Origin: Sphingomonas sp. BGYR3
GTDB lineage: Bacteria; Pseudomonadota; Alphaproteobacteria; Sphingomonadales; Sphingomonadaceae
Assembly (NCBI RefSeq): GCF_025153455.1
Contig: NZ_JANZNT010000001.1
Location: forward strand, 558,001-622,000
Length of the DNA: 64,000 nt
Direction: 5' to 3'
The notes under the pieces were generated by a model. It was given only the letters and a program-made list of their open reading frames with translations, was not told the DNA's origin and did no database searches. A program made the translations under genes and the position numbers. Below, one piece after another: positions 29,579-39,688 of the stretch; within the stretch, counting starts at the first letter, position 1, and every line of letters starts with the position of its first letter.

Positions 29579-30772
29579 TCAGCGCGACAGCGCGGCGACG
29601 CCGGGCAATTCCTTGCCCTCCATCCATTCCAGGAACGCGCCGCCTGCGGTGGAGACGAAGGTGAAATCCCCCGCCACCCCGGCCTGATTGAGCGCCGCAA
29701 CGGTATCGCCGCCGCCGGCGACCGACACCAGCGACCCTTCCTTGGTCAGCGCGGCCGCCGTGCGGGCCAGCGCCACCGTGGCGGCATCGAAGGGCGGAGT
29801 TTCGAACGCGCCCATCGGCCCGTTCCAGACGAGCGTGCGGCAGGTTTTCAGGACATCGGCCAGCGCCTCGGTGGCGGCGGGGCCGGTATCCAGGATCATT
29901 TCATCGGCCGCGACCTCGTGCACATTGACGGTGCGCAGGGACGGCGGATTGGCGGCAAATTCCTTTGACACCACCACGTCATAGGGCAGGTGAACGGTGC
30001 AGTTGGCCGCATCGGCTGCGTCCAGGATCTCCTCGGCCGTCCCGGTCAGGTCATGCTCGCACAGGCTTTTGCCCACATCCACGCCGCGCGCGGCAAGGAA
30101 GGTGTTGGCCATGCCGCCGCCGATGATCAGATGATCGACGCGGGCGACCAGATGCTTGAGCACATCGAGCTTGGTCGACACCTTTGCCCCGCCGACCACG
30201 GCGGCGACGGGGTGTTCGGGATTGCCCAACGCCTTGTCGAGCGCGTCCAGTTCCGCCTCCATCTGCCGCCCGGCAAAGGCGGGCAGCGCGCGGGCCAGCC
30301 CCTCGGTCGAGGCATGGGCGCGGTGCGCGGCGGAAAAGGCGTCGTTGACGTACAGGTCGCCAAGCGCGGCCAGCCATGCAACGGTTTCAGGCGCGTTCTT
30401 TTCCTCGCCCGGATCGAACCGGGTGTTTTCCAGCAGGCCGATATCGCCGGGGCGGAGCATGGCGACCGCTTCCGGCGCGGCGCTGTGGGGGATGAAGCGC
30501 ACTTCGCGGCCCAGCACGGCGGCAAGCGCGCCGGTCACCTGGCTCAGGCTCTGGGTCGGGTCGGGCCGTCCCTTTGGCCGGCCGAAATGGGCCAGCACGA
30601 CCACGCGCGCGCCGCGATCGGCCAGTTCGGCAATGGTCGATACGGCAGCGCGCAGGCGGGTGTCGTCCGTGACCGAGCCATCGGCCATCGGCACGTTCAG
30701 ATCCTCGCGCACCAGCACCCGCTTGCCGGTGATGTCGCCCATGTCGTCGAGCGTGCTGAAGCTGCGTGCCAT
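29579..30772 (-). CDS. pgk: Phosphoglycerate kinase
   Basis: 397 residues from ATG 30772, which follows AAGGGA at good spacing (ATG 30793 lacks it). Motifs: [10 protein letters not shown] near the N-terminus, [15 protein letters not shown], and the ATP loop [10 protein letters not shown] at the C-terminus. Transfers phosphate from 1,3-bisphosphoglycerate to ADP. An 18-bp perfect palindrome lies just upstream. Confidence 0.97.
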   Translation of the reverse strand: MARSFSTLDDMGDITGKRVLVREDLNVPMADGSVTDDTRLRAAVSTIAELADRGARVVVLAHFGRPKGRPDPTQSLSQVTGALAAVLGREVRFIPHSAAPEAVAMLRPGDIGLLENTRFDPGEEKNAPETVAWLAALGDLYVNDAFSAAHRAHASTEGLARALPAFAGRQMEAELDALDKALGNPEHPVAAVVGGAKVSTKLDVLKHLVARVDHLIIGGGMANTFLAARGVDVGKSLCEHDLTGTAEEILDAADAANCTVHLPYDVVVSKEFAANPPSLRTVNVHEVAADEMILDTGPAATEALADVLKTCRTLVWNGPMGAFETPPFDAATVALARTAAALTKEGSLVSVAGGGDTVAALNQAGVAGDFTFVSTAGGAFLEWMEGKELPGVAALSR

Positions 30773-30795
30773 GTCGGCTGTTCCCTTTGTCATGT

Positions 30796-30813
30796 GGCCG
30801 GACCGGTCCGGCC
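30796..30813. promoter_or_regulatory. 18-bp perfect palindrome upstream of pgk
   Basis: GGCCGGACCGGTCCGGCC is fully self-complementary, in the 48-bp gap between the MOSC gene and pgk. It lies ~25 bp before the pgk start. It may be an operator or an mRNA hairpin; with no loop bases, DNA binding seems the more natural reading. Confidence 0.5.
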
Positions 30814-30820
30814 GGATCGT

Positions 30821-31288
30821 TCAGATGGGCGGTTTTTCAACAATGCGGATCGCATCGCCCACCGCAATGTCCCCGCCGCGGATGACCCGTGCCAGCGCCC
30901 CGCCCCGCCAGTCCGGCGTCAGCGCGGCGCGAAGGCCGTCGACAATCTCGTCCATCCGGGAACAGGGATCGCATTCGACGGTCAGTTCCATCAGCACCGT
31001 GTCGCCGATCGCCAGCAGCGTGCCGGGCGTCTGCGGCAGGTCGAAATCCTCAACGAGCAAATTGGCGCGGCGGTGCCACCAGGGCAGGTTGTGGCCCGTT
31101 TCCGCCATGGCGGCGGCCCAGTCGCCCGCCTCCATCAGCGAAACCTGACGCTTGCCGGTGCCGCCGGGCTTGCGCGCGCCGCGCAGGTCGCCGGCGATGC
31201 CGCCCTCGACCGACACGCTGGCCCGATCGATCCGCTCGATCGGGCCGCGCGAGCGCGCATGGCGGGCAATGCCGGCGATGCGGCCCAT
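30821..31288 (-). CDS. MOSC-domain protein
   Basis: 155 residues from ATG 31288. A conserved Cys within ELTVECDPCSRMDEI and the fold pattern from GIAGDLRG to RVIRGGDIAVGDAI match the MOSC family (molybdenum cofactor sulfurase C-terminal-like). The catalytic-type Cys in this family accepts sulfur for transfer to metal centres. The gene lies between gap and pgk, 5 bp from gap, an odd metabolic context. Substrate unknown. Confidence 0.85.
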   Translation of the reverse strand: MGRIAGIARHARSRGPIERIDRASVSVEGGIAGDLRGARKPGGTGKRQVSLMEAGDWAAAMAETGHNLPWWHRRANLLVEDFDLPQTPGTLLAIGDTVLMELTVECDPCSRMDEIVDGLRAALTPDWRGGALARVIRGGDIAVGDAIRIVEKPPI

Positions 31289-31293
31289 CGGGA

Positions 31294-32298
31294 TTACAGG
31301 AACTTTGCCATGGCACCGGCGGTATCGACCATCCGGTTGGAAAAGCCCCATTCATTGTCGTACCACGAAACGACGCGGACCAGCTTGCCGTCGATCACCG
31401 CGGTTTCCAGGCTGTCCACCGTGGACGAGAACGGCGTGTGGACGATGTCGGCCGACACCAGGGGATCCGTGCTGTATTCCAGCACGCCCTTCATCGGACC
31501 ATCGGCAGCGGCCTTGAGCAGCGCGTTGATCTCTTCGACGCTGGTATCGCGCTTGGGCTGGAACGTCAGGTCGACCAGGCTGCCGTCCGGCACGGGCACG
31601 CGCACGGCCGATCCGTCCAGCTTGCCCTTCAGTTCCGGCAGCACTTCGCCCACCGCGCGGGCAGCGCCGGTGGTGGTCGGGATGATGTTCATCGCAGCCG
31701 CCCGTGCGCGGCGCAGATCGGGGTGGATCTGATCCAGGATCTTCTGATCGTTGGTATAGGCATGGACCGTCGTCATCAGGCCGCGTTCGATGCCGACGCT
31801 GTCGTTCAGCACCTTGGCGACGGGGGCCAGGCAGTTGGTGGTGCACGATGCGTTGGAAACGATGACGTGATCGGCGGTCAGCTTGTCATGATTGACGCCA
31901 TAAACGACGGTCAGGTCGACATTCTTGCCGGGTGCAGAGATGAGCACGCGCTTGGCGCCGCCCGCCAGATGCTTTTCGCAGGCCGCCCGGTCGGTGAAGA
32001 AACCGGTGCATTCCAGCACGATGTCGACGCCATTGTCGCCGTGCGGCAGGTTGGCGGGATCACGCTCCGCCGTCACCTTGATCCGCTTGCCATCGACGAT
32101 CAGGTCGCTGCCATCGGCCGACACCTCGCCCGGATAACGGCCGTGCACGGAATCGCGGGAAAACAGCCAGGCATTCGCCTTGGCATCGGCCAGGTCGTTG
32201 ATCGTCACCAGTTCAAGGCCGCTGTCCGCCCGTTCCAGGATGGCACGCGCCACCAGCCGGCCGATGCGTCCGAAGCCATTGATCGCAACTCTGGTCAT
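31294..32298 (-). CDS. gap: Glyceraldehyde-3-phosphate dehydrogenase
   Basis: 334 residues. N-terminal nucleotide-binding [11 protein letters not shown], catalytic cysteine in [12 protein letters not shown], and [11 protein letters not shown] at the C-terminus. Interconverts glyceraldehyde-3-phosphate and 1,3-bisphosphoglycerate. The length is normal. It follows tkt with 32 bp between stop and start, and precedes the MOSC gene. Confidence 0.97.
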   Translation of the reverse strand: MTRVAINGFGRIGRLVARAILERADSGLELVTINDLADAKANAWLFSRDSVHGRYPGEVSADGSDLIVDGKRIKVTAERDPANLPHGDNGVDIVLECTGFFTDRAACEKHLAGGAKRVLISAPGKNVDLTVVYGVNHDKLTADHVIVSNASCTTNCLAPVAKVLNDSVGIERGLMTTVHAYTNDQKILDQIHPDLRRARAAAMNIIPTTTGAARAVGEVLPELKGKLDGSAVRVPVPDGSLVDLTFQPKRDTSVEEINALLKAAADGPMKGVLEYSTDPLVSADIVHTPFSSTVDSLETAVIDGKLVRVVSWYDNEWGFSNRMVDTAGAMAKFL

Positions 32299-32330
32299 GC
32301 AGTTTCTCCCTTGATTGGCGGTGGCCGCGC

Positions 32331-34298
32331 TTATCCGTTCAGCGCCGCCAGCACGCGCGGCGCGATATCGGCCGGCGTCAGTCCGAAATAGGCGTAGGCA
32401 TCGCTGCCCGGCGCAGAGGTGCCGAACCGGTCGATGCCGATATTCAGGCCATCCAGCCCGGTATAGCGTTGCCAGCCGGTCGTCACCCCCGCCTCGATCG
32501 ACACCTTGAGCGCGTCGGCGGGCAGGACGTCGCGGCGATAGGCCGCGTCCTGCGCGTCGAAGCGGAACCAGCTGGGCATGGACACCACATCGGCACCCAC
32601 GCCGTCCGCTTCAAGCAGGGCAGCGACGCCGACCGCAATCTCGACCTCTGACCCGCTGGCGATCAGCACGACCCGGCGCGGGGCAGTGGCGGCGACCAGC
32701 CGATAGGCACCGCGCGCCGAGCGGTTTTCGGCGGCATCGGTGCGCAGCTGCGGCAGGTTCTGGCGGCTGAGCGCCAGCAGCGACGGGCCGTCGGCGCGGC
32801 GGATCGCGAGGTCCCAACATTCCGCCGTCTCGATCGTGTCGCACGGGCGCATCACGTCGAGATTGGGGATGAGGCGCAGGCTCATCACATGCTCGATCGG
32901 CTGATGCGTCGGGCCATCCTCGCCCACCCCGATGCTGTCATGCGTCATCACATAGGCGACGCGCGCGCCCTGAAGCGCGGACAGGCGGATGGCGGCGCGG
33001 CAATAATCGGCAAAGACCAGGAACGTGCCGCCATAGGGGATCACGCCGCCGTGCAGCGCCATGCCGTTCATTGCGGCGGCCATGCCGAATTCGCGGATGC
33101 CATAGTTGACGTAGCGGCCCGCATAGTCGGCGGGCGAAAAGGCCGTCGTTTCCTTGGTCTGCGTCAGGTTCGATCCGGTCAGATCGGCCGACCCGCCGAT
33201 GGTTTCGGGCAGCTGCGCATTGATCGCCGCCAGCGCCAGTTCCGACGCCTTGCGCGTCGCCACCTTTTGCGGGGCGGCGATCAGGCCGTCGAGATGCGCC
33301 TGCATCGAGAAGGACGCGGGCAGATCGCCGGCCATGCGGCGCTCAAATTCCGAACGATCGGAATGGCTTGCCAGCCGTTCCTGCCATGCGGCGCGAACAT
33401 CCGCCGACCGCTTTCCGGCATCCAGCCAGGCAGCGCGCACGTCGCCGGGAATTTCGAAGGCGGGCAGATCCCAGCCAAGGGCAGCGCGGGTGGCCGTCAC
33501 CTCGTCCGCGCCCAGCGGAGCGCCGTGCGTCTTGTTCGTCCCCTGCTTGTTCGGTGCGCCCTTGCCGATCACGGTCTTGCACCGGATCAGGCTGGGGCGG
33601 TCATCAGCCATCGCCGCCTCGATCGCGCGGGCGACATCGGCCATGTCGTGCCCGTCGCACGCCTCGACATGCCAGCCGGTTGCGGCATAGCGGGCCGGGA
33701 TATCCTCGCTGGACGACAGCGACACATTGCCGTCGATGGTGATGTCGTTATCGTCCCACAGCACGATCAGACGGCCAAGGCCCAGATGCCCGGCCAGGCC
33801 GATCGCCTCGTGATTGATCCCTTCCATCAGGCAGCCGTCACCGGCGACCACCCAGGTGCGGTGATCGACCAGATCGTCGCCGAACAAGGCATTGAGGTGC
33901 CGTTCGGCAATCGCCATGCCGACCGCGGTGGCCAGCCCCTGACCCAGCGGACCGGTGGTCGTTTCGACGCCCGGCAGTTCAAAATTTTCCGGGTGCCCGG
34001 CGCACGGGCTGTGCAGTTGGCGGAACGAGCGGATGTCGTCCATCGTCGGACGGGCAAAGCCGGTCAGGTGCAGCAGGCTGTAGATCAGCATCGACCCGTG
34101 GCCGGCGGACAGGACGAAGCGGTCGCGGTCGGCCCAGTGCGGATCGGCCGGATCGAATTTCAGATACCGGGTCCACAGGACCGTTGCGGCATCGGCCATG
34201 CCCATCGGCATGCCCGGATGACCGCTATTGGCCGCCTGAACCGCGTCCATGGTCAGCACCCGGATGGCGTTCGCCATTGCGCTTGGTTGCACGGACAT
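32331..34298 (-). CDS. tkt: Transketolase
   Basis: 655 residues from ATG 34298 ([20 protein letters not shown]); ATG 34277 is also possible. Motifs: [14 protein letters not shown], the thiamine-diphosphate-binding [30 protein letters not shown] and [14 protein letters not shown]. Moves two-carbon units in the non-oxidative pentose-phosphate pathway. It heads the carbon-metabolism run; the 186 bp upstream is a divergent promoter region shared with the zapA side. Confidence 0.97.
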   Translation of the reverse strand: MSVQPSAMANAIRVLTMDAVQAANSGHPGMPMGMADAATVLWTRYLKFDPADPHWADRDRFVLSAGHGSMLIYSLLHLTGFARPTMDDIRSFRQLHSPCAGHPENFELPGVETTTGPLGQGLATAVGMAIAERHLNALFGDDLVDHRTWVVAGDGCLMEGINHEAIGLAGHLGLGRLIVLWDDNDITIDGNVSLSSSEDIPARYAATGWHVEACDGHDMADVARAIEAAMADDRPSLIRCKTVIGKGAPNKQGTNKTHGAPLGADEVTATRAALGWDLPAFEIPGDVRAAWLDAGKRSADVRAAWQERLASHSDRSEFERRMAGDLPASFSMQAHLDGLIAAPQKVATRKASELALAAINAQLPETIGGSADLTGSNLTQTKETTAFSPADYAGRYVNYGIREFGMAAAMNGMALHGGVIPYGGTFLVFADYCRAAIRLSALQGARVAYVMTHDSIGVGEDGPTHQPIEHVMSLRLIPNLDVMRPCDTIETAECWDLAIRRADGPSLLALSRQNLPQLRTDAAENRSARGAYRLVAATAPRRVVLIASGSEVEIAVGVAALLEADGVGADVVSMPSWFRFDAQDAAYRRDVLPADALKVSIEAGVTTGWQRYTGLDGLNIGIDRFGTSAPGSDAYAYFGLTPADIAPRVLAALNG

Positions 34299-34484
34299 CG
34301 GCGTGGTTTTCTCCCATCGGCGCGGGGCACGGCAGTGCCCGGAACAATCGCCGCCCCGGCCCCGGCGGGATCGGCGAGTCGTGAACGCCGCCCCTTTGGA
34401 ACCGGCGTGTGCCAACGTCAACCTGCCGCGCCGCCGCCAAGAGGATGGCTTGCAGGCAGGTTCGCCCCGCCCTATCGGACGACC

Positions 34485-34685
34485 ATGTCCGAAACCCCGA
34501 CCAAAGCAGACCTGTCCCGGATCGATGCCGCATTGGCGCGCATCGAACGCGCCGCCGCCGCGCGCACCGCAGCGACCGAGCAGCTGGCGCGCCGCCACGC
34601 CACCCTGCGCGACGGACTGGCCGAGGCGGTGACCGCGCTGGACAGCCTGATCGCGCGTCAGGCCGAGGCGGAGGGCCGCGACTGA
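34485..34685 (+). CDS. Short coiled-coil protein upstream of zapA
   Basis: 66 residues, highly helical and Ala/Arg/Glu rich (KADLSRIDAALARIERA onwards), no TM. Its stop overlaps the zapA start (TGATG), so the two are coupled. A similar small gene before zapA is common in alphaproteobacteria; the role is unknown but could be with cell-division protein ZapA. Real translation is supported by coupling and codon use. Confidence 0.7.
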   Translation: MSETPTKADLSRIDAALARIERAAAARTAATEQLARRHATLRDGLAEAVTALDSLIARQAEAEGRD

Positions 34686-34987
34686 TGGGCCAGATATCGC
34701 TGACCGTCGCGGGCAAGACCCATATCGTCCAGTGCCGCGATGGCGAGGAAGGGCATCTGAAGATGCTGGCCGACCGGCTGAATGCCGAAGCCGATGTCGC
34801 CATCCGCGCATCGGGCGGCATCGCCAATGAGCGCACGCTGCTGCTGCTGGCGCTGATCATGGCGGACAAGCTGGTCGAGACGGAGCGTAACCCGCCCACC
34901 GGCCTGCCGCCCGCGCTGCTGGACCAGATTGCCGAGCGGCTGGAACGGATTGCCGAAGTGCTTGAGGAACCGGCGCCGACCCCCTAG
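34685..34987 (+). CDS. zapA: Cell division protein ZapA
   Basis: 100 residues, normal size. Pattern ISLTVAGKTHIVQCRDGEE then LADRLNAEAD and a C-terminal helix with LVETERN and AERLERIAEVLEE. ZapA binds FtsZ and bundles its filaments. The order zapA-6S RNA-5-formyl-THF cyclo-ligase downstream is a classic proteobacterial arrangement. Confidence 0.92.
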   Translation: MGQISLTVAGKTHIVQCRDGEEGHLKMLADRLNAEADVAIRASGGIANERTLLLLALIMADKLVETERNPPTGLPPALLDQIAERLERIAEVLEEPAPTP

Positions 34988-35002
34988 ATAGGATGATGGC
35001 GG

Positions 35003-35170
35003 GACTGCCCGGTGCGCGCTTTAGCGATTATCCCTGAGGCGATTAAATCTCCATGGGAGCTGTCCCTGTTCGGACCCTGGTCCGATGCATATGGCCCCCA
35101 CCTGACGTTACTGGCGTCAGAGGATATTCAAGCAAACGGCCCATGGTGGTTCCGCCACCCCATCGGCAGC
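35003..35170 (+). ncRNA. ssrS: 6S RNA
   Basis: Lies between zapA and the 5-formyl-THF cyclo-ligase gene, the conserved 6S RNA locus. The ends can pair (CTGCC 35005-35009 plus GGTG 35011-35014 with CACC 35156-35159 and GGCAG 35165-35169), and the 5' half has CCCTGAGGCGATT, like the 5' side of the 6S bubble. Internal hairpins TCGGACC/GGTCCGA and CTGACG/CGTCAG follow. 6S RNA mimics an open promoter and binds sigma70-RNA polymerase. Ends are approximate. Confidence 0.82.
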
Positions 35171-35184
35171 GGGCGGAGACCGGG

Positions 35185-35745
35185 ATGACGATTGGCAAAC
35201 GCGATCTGCGCGCCACGCTGCGCGATCGCCGCGACGGTTTCGTCGCCGCCTGCCCTTCCGCCATTGTCGCGCCGCACTGGATGATCGAGCAGATTCACCG
35301 CGACATGGTGGTCGCCGCCTATCGCGCGATCGGCAGCGAGGCGGGATGCGAGCTGCTGATCGAGGCGGCGATGGCCCGGCAGGCGCGGATCGCCCTGCCC
35401 CATGTCACCGGCCGTGCATCGCCCATCCGGTTCCTGTCCTGGGTGCCGGGCGACCCGCTGATCGAGGGGCCGTTCGGCCTGTTGCAGCCGGATGAGGGTG
35501 CACAAGAGGTGGAGCCGCAGATGATCCTCGCCCCGCTGATCGCGTTCGACGCCAGCCTGCACCGTCTGGGCCAGGGGGCCGGCCATTATGACCGCGCCTT
35601 TGCCCGATATCCCGATGCCATGCGCATCGGCGTCGCCTGGTCCGTGCAACAGGTGCCGGCCGTACCGACCGATCCATGGGACGTGCCGCTGCACGCCGTG
35701 GTGACCGAACAGGGATCGATCCGCCACCAGGAGATGGCCGAATGA
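35185..35745 (+). CDS. 5-formyltetrahydrofolate cyclo-ligase
   Basis: 186 residues from ATG 35185, which follows GGGCGGAGA. Substrate/ATP motif near the C-terminus GQGAGHYDRAFARYP. Converts 5-formyl-THF to 5,10-methenyl-THF with ATP. The conserved position after 6S RNA fits the ygfA/fau gene. The stop overlaps the DUF2842 start by 4 bp (ATGA). Confidence 0.93.
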   Translation: MTIGKRDLRATLRDRRDGFVAACPSAIVAPHWMIEQIHRDMVVAAYRAIGSEAGCELLIEAAMARQARIALPHVTGRASPIRFLSWVPGDPLIEGPFGLLQPDEGAQEVEPQMILAPLIAFDASLHRLGQGAGHYDRAFARYPDAMRIGVAWSVQQVPAVPTDPWDVPLHAVVTEQGSIRHQEMAE

Positions 35746-35960
35746 ACGACGACGACCTTCCCAGCTGGCGAAAGCCGGTCGGCGCCCTGTCGATCATCGG
35801 GATCATCCTGATCTGGATCGTGCTGATCGCCAGCCTGTCGGAGTATCTGGCGATGCTGTGGTGGCCGGTGCAGGCCGTATTTTACCTGATCGCGGGGATC
35901 GTCTGGATCCTGCCGCTGAAGCCGCTGCTCCGCTGGATGGAAACGGGCCGCTGGCGGTAG
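35742..35960 (+). CDS. DUF2842 small membrane protein
   Basis: 72 residues with two membrane spans (IIGIILIWIVLIASL and the segment LWWPVQAVFYLIAGIVWILP) after a charged start MNDDDLPSWRKP, ending in basic WMETGRWR. This matches DUF2842, an alphaproteobacterial family of unknown function. Translation is coupled to the preceding gene. Confidence 0.82.
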   Translation: MNDDDLPSWRKPVGALSIIGIILIWIVLIASLSEYLAMLWWPVQAVFYLIAGIVWILPLKPLLRWMETGRWR

Positions 35961-35967
35961 GAACAAG

Positions 35968-35996
35968 CGGCCCCCGCCCGGTTGGGGCGAGGGCCG
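35968..35996. terminator. Bidirectional hairpin between DUF2842 and PRC-barrel genes
   Basis: CGGCCC (35968-35973) pairs with GGGCCG (35991-35996), with an inner CGCCC/GGGCG stem. It separates convergent genes, which supports a terminator role even though no clear U-tract follows. Confidence 0.5.
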
Positions 35997-36003
35997 ATGC
36001 GCC

Positions 36004-36360
36004 TTACATATAGGTCATGCCGTAATGGCCATAGACCTGTTGCCCATAGGCACGGTCGAAGGCGGGTTCTTCATCCTCATAGGACGGCGCGCCTTCGATC
36101 TGGTCGCGGCTGACATTGACGACATAGCCGCCCTTTGCCGTGTCATAGGCCAGCGCCTGCCACGGCAGCGGGTAATGGCGGTGGCCGATGCCGAACAGGC
36201 CGCCAAAGGCGAGCACGGCATATTCGGCCTTGCCCGACACCTTGTCGACCATGAAGCGTTCGACATGGCCCAGCTTTTCGCCATCGGGACTGTAGACGGA
36301 CGTCCCCTCGACCTTGTCCGAAGCAATAAGCTGCGACGTTTCGCGCGTATCGATATCCAT
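36004..36360 (-). CDS. PRC-barrel domain protein
   Basis: 118 residues from ATG 36360 (MDIDTRETSQLIASDKVEG). The pattern GTSVYSPDGEKLGHVERFMVDK, LAFGGLFGIGHRHYPLPW fits the PRC-barrel fold (Photosynthetic Reaction Centre/RimM type). Small stand-alone PRC-barrel proteins of this kind are common stress-related proteins in sphingomonads; a defined function is not known. It lies next to tRNA-Asp. Confidence 0.88.
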   Translation of the reverse strand: MDIDTRETSQLIASDKVEGTSVYSPDGEKLGHVERFMVDKVSGKAEYAVLAFGGLFGIGHRHYPLPWQALAYDTAKGGYVVNVSRDQIEGAPSYEDEEPAFDRAYGQQVYGHYGMTYM

Positions 36361-36501
36361 CGGCTTCCCTCCTCGATGTTGCACGCCCGAACTGGCGTGA
36401 TGATCAAGGAACCCGTGCAATGCCGACGGGTTGCGTGGCACCGCGCCGAAGCGGCAGGACGTTGTTTTCGGGGGATCGTGCGATGCGCCACCCAAGGGGG
36501 A

Positions 36502-36578
<77 letters not shown>

Positions 36579-36623
36579 ATTCGCTTGCGAGAGCGCGGCC
36601 TCTAAGGGAGGGGCCGGGGCCTG

Positions 36624-37829
36624 TCAACCGTCCTGATCGACCGAATTGCGATCAATCGATCCGGGGGCCGTCGGAGGGCGCACCAGCATCCCGCGTTCGA
36701 ACAGAAATCCCGCGATATCCGGCTTTCCAGCGGCGTTCAGCACCGTTTGAATGATGATCAGCAGCGGCACGGCCAGCAGCGCCCCGGTCAGCCCCCATAC
36801 CCATCCCCAGAAACTGAGCGAGACGAGAATCAGTACCGGATGGATGGTCAGCCGGTGCCCGACGATCATCGGCGTCACCAGATTCGCCTCGATCAGATGG
36901 GCGCCGATCATGATCGCCGATGGCAGCAGCGCCCAGAACAGGTCATCAAAGGTCATCAGCCCGCCCAGCGCCAGCAGCGCGGCGGCAAGGATGGGGCCGA
37001 GATAGGGGATGTAGTTGAGCAGCGCGACGATCCCGCCCCACATCAACGGGGTCGGCATCCCGATCGCCCACAGGGCGGCCGCCACGGTCAGACCGAGCGA
37101 CAGGTTGATGACGGTGATGGTGCCAAGATAGGCCGAGGTATCGTCGACGACATTCTGGATCACCCGCGCGGTCGCCATCGCGCCATCAAAGCTGCGCCGC
37201 GCCGTGATCGCGCGGGCGCGCAGCCGGCTCCACCCCGACAGCACGAAGTAGATGACGAGGATGGCAAAGAACATCTCGATCAGCGCGGACGGCGCGCTGG
37301 TGCCGACCAGATCGATCAGCGAGGTGGGCGGCGTGCCGACATTCGCCTGTGCCGTGCGGGCGGGCGCGGCGGCCACTTCGGCGATCAGGCGGTTCACGAA
37401 CGCCTCCAGCTGGGCATAGGTGTCGATCACCGGTTTCACATTGGCCTGTATCCGGCCGATCCGGGCGGGAAGTTCGCGCACCCAGCCCGATGCCGGCACG
37501 ACGATCGATGCCAGCGCGACATTGGCAATGGCCAGAAACAGCACCAGGCACAGGAACGCGGCAAGGCCGGACGGCACCCGCCGCCGTTCCAGCCATTCGA
37601 GCATCGGCACCAGCGCAACCGCGATCACCAGCGCGGCTGTGAGCGGCAGAAAGAAGGGCGCGCCCGCCTGCAATGCAAAGGGTGTCGCCAGCATCAGCCC
37701 CATGCCGGCGATCAGCGTCAGCGCGGCAAGCAGGCGATCCCGCCGGGTTTCGTCGCCCGCCAGTGGCGGCGGGGCCTGCACCGCTTTCGCGTCGCCATTG
37801 GTCGGGTCGGGCGGGGGCTGTGCAACCAT
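36624..37829 (-). CDS. AI-2E family transporter (PerM-like)
   Basis: 401 residues from ATG 37829. About eight membrane helices with family-typical C-terminal pieces LLNYIPYLGPILAAALLALGG and IQTVLNAAGKPDIAGF; the large soluble loop between helices lies near the middle (~120-200). Family members include quorum-signal exporters and sodium-proton antiporters, so the substrate is open. Divergent from glpK with only 54 bp between starts. The frame continues upstream antisense to glpK and is not used. Confidence 0.88.
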   Translation of the reverse strand: MVAQPPPDPTNGDAKAVQAPPPLAGDETRRDRLLAALTLIAGMGLMLATPFALQAGAPFFLPLTAALVIAVALVPMLEWLERRRVPSGLAAFLCLVLFLAIANVALASIVVPASGWVRELPARIGRIQANVKPVIDTYAQLEAFVNRLIAEVAAAPARTAQANVGTPPTSLIDLVGTSAPSALIEMFFAILVIYFVLSGWSRLRARAITARRSFDGAMATARVIQNVVDDTSAYLGTITVINLSLGLTVAAALWAIGMPTPLMWGGIVALLNYIPYLGPILAAALLALGGLMTFDDLFWALLPSAIMIGAHLIEANLVTPMIVGHRLTIHPVLILVSLSFWGWVWGLTGALLAVPLLIIIQTVLNAAGKPDIAGFLFERGMLVRPPTAPGSIDRNSVDQDG

Positions 37830-37883
37830 GCCCCCATCCCTACCGCCATTCCCAGCGGCTGTAATCCCGATTAGCGTTGTGCG

Positions 37884-39374
37884 ATGGCCGATCCCCTGAT
37901 CCTGGTGCTGGACGCAGGCACCACCTCTACCCGCGCGCTGGTGTTCGATCCGCAAGGCGCAGTAGTCGCCAGCGCAGCGCATCCGGTTACCCAGCATTAC
38001 CCGGCACCAGGCCGGGTGGAGCAGGATGCGGACGAGATCTGGCGCCTGACGCGCGATGCCGCCGAACGGGCCATCGCGGATGCGGGCGGGGCTGCGGGAA
38101 TCGCGGCCATCGGCATCGCCAACCAGCGTGAGACGATCCTGTTCTGGGACCGCATCAGCGGCGCCCCGCTGGCCCCGGCCATTGTGTGGCAGGACCGGCG
38201 GACGGCCGCCACCTGTCGCCAGCTGATCGAGGCGGGCGAGGAACCCGGGGTGCAGGCGCGCACCGGCCTGCTGCTCGATCCGTATTTTTCGGCGACCAAG
38301 ATCCGGTGGGCGCTGGACCACTGGCCCGCGGTGGCAGAGGCGGGCGAGCGGCTGGCCATCGGTACGGTGGAAAGCTGGCTGGTCTGGAAACTGACCGGCG
38401 GGGCGCATGTGACGGATGCGACCAATGCCTCTCGCACGCTGTTGATGGGGCTGGGATCGGGGGCGTGGGACGACGGGTTGGTCGACCTGTTCGGCGTGCC
38501 CCGCCGCGCGCTGCCCGCGATCATCGACAGTGCGGGCAGATGTGGCGAAACGCGGCTGTTCGGCGCGCCCATCCCGATTTGCGGGCTGGCCGGCGATCAG
38601 CAGGCGGCGGCCATCGGGCAGGCATGCCTGAAGGCGGGCGAGACCAAGGCGACATTCGGCACGGGCGCATTCATCCTGACGCATAGCGGGACGACGCCCC
38701 CGGTATCGCGGCACCGGCTGCTGTCCACCGTGGCGTGGCAGGTGGCGGGGACGCGCGCCTATGCGCTGGAAGGGTCGATCTTTGTCGCAGGCAGCCTGAT
38801 CCAGTGGCTGCGCGACCAGATGGGCCTGATCGAGGCGTCGGCGCAGACCGCCGGGCTGGCCGCATCGGTCAGCGATACCGGCGGCGTCTACTGCGTGCCT
38901 GCCCTGTCCGGGCTGGGTGCGCCATGGTGGCGGCCGGAGGCGCGCGGCGCGATGACCGGCCTCAGCTTTGCCACGGGGCGCGCGCATCTGGTGCGGGCGG
39001 CGCTGGAGGCAATGGCGTATCAGGCGCACGACCTGAAACGCGCCTTTGCCGCCGATCATGCCGACTGGGCGACGATCCGCATCGATGGCGGCATGGCGTC
39101 AAACGACTGGATGGCGCAGGATCTGGCCGACATGCTGGCAGTGCCGGTCGAGCGGCCGGCGATGGTGGAGACGACGGCGCTGGGCGCGGCGATGCTGGCG
39201 GCGGTCGGCGCGGGGCTTTACCCGTCCTTGCCGGATGCGGCGGCGGCGATGCGCGGCACGGCCAGCCGGTTCACCCCGATGCTGGACGAGGAACGACGGC
39301 GGGAGCGGCTGACCGGATGGGCAGCGGCAGTACGGTCGGTGCTGGCCGATCCGGGCGGCAGCGCCCTGCCCTAA
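37884..39374 (+). CDS. glpK: Glycerol kinase
   Basis: 496 residues. FGGY kinase signatures: LVLDAGTTSTRALVFD at the N-terminus, ANQRETILFWDR, FGTGAFILTHSG and IDGGMASNDWMAQDLAD. Makes glycerol-3-phosphate from glycerol and ATP. No glpF or glpD is next to it. The stop overlaps the stop of the convergent ferredoxin-like gene by 3 bp. Confidence 0.95.
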   Translation: MADPLILVLDAGTTSTRALVFDPQGAVVASAAHPVTQHYPAPGRVEQDADEIWRLTRDAAERAIADAGGAAGIAAIGIANQRETILFWDRISGAPLAPAIVWQDRRTAATCRQLIEAGEEPGVQARTGLLLDPYFSATKIRWALDHWPAVAEAGERLAIGTVESWLVWKLTGGAHVTDATNASRTLLMGLGSGAWDDGLVDLFGVPRRALPAIIDSAGRCGETRLFGAPIPICGLAGDQQAAAIGQACLKAGETKATFGTGAFILTHSGTTPPVSRHRLLSTVAWQVAGTRAYALEGSIFVAGSLIQWLRDQMGLIEASAQTAGLAASVSDTGGVYCVPALSGLGAPWWRPEARGAMTGLSFATGRAHLVRAALEAMAYQAHDLKRAFAADHADWATIRIDGGMASNDWMAQDLADMLAVPVERPAMVETTALGAAMLAAVGAGLYPSLPDAAAAMRGTASRFTPMLDEERRRERLTGWAAAVRSVLADPGGSALP

Positions 39375-39688
39375 TCCCCGCCCTCCTGCGTGCCGAGGCC
39401 AAGGGCATCGGCGACATCATCGAGGTCAGTGCCCCCAGGGACCAGTTGCCACACGCCGGGTTCCCGTCCGTTGATGACCGTCACCGCGCCGCGCGGACAG
39501 ACGCCCAGACACTTGACCTCGACGATCCCCAGCCTGCCCTTGCGCCCCTTTCCGGTGCCAAGATGCTTGCGCAGCGCCTTGGCGAGCGGCTGGCGGCCCT
39601 TGTCGCCGAAGCCGCCGTCCAGCTTTTTCGAACATTTTGCGCAGACCAGGATGGCGTCCGACCAGTTGGCGCGAACCCGGTCCTTCAC
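39371..39688 (-). CDS. Thioredoxin-like [2Fe-2S] ferredoxin-like protein
   Basis: 105 residues. Cys pairs in ILVCAKCSKKL and VEVKCLGVCPRGAV match the pattern of small (2Fe-2S) ferredoxin-domain proteins of the thioredoxin-like type. The start is GTG 39688, overlapping the stop of the J-domain gene (GTGA); a longer frame upstream is not supported. Likely co-translated with the J-domain protein; the redox partner is unknown. Confidence 0.75.
   Translation of the reverse strand: MKDRVRANWSDAILVCAKCSKKLDGGFGDKGRQPLAKALRKHLGTGKGRKGRLGIVEVKCLGVCPRGAVTVINGREPGVWQLVPGGTDLDDVADALGLGTQEGGD

Noticed and set aside
37830..39059. Minus-strand extension of the AI-2E transporter frame through glpK
   Set aside because: The extension is antisense to a clear glycerol kinase and lacks hydrophobic or family features; start placed at 37829.
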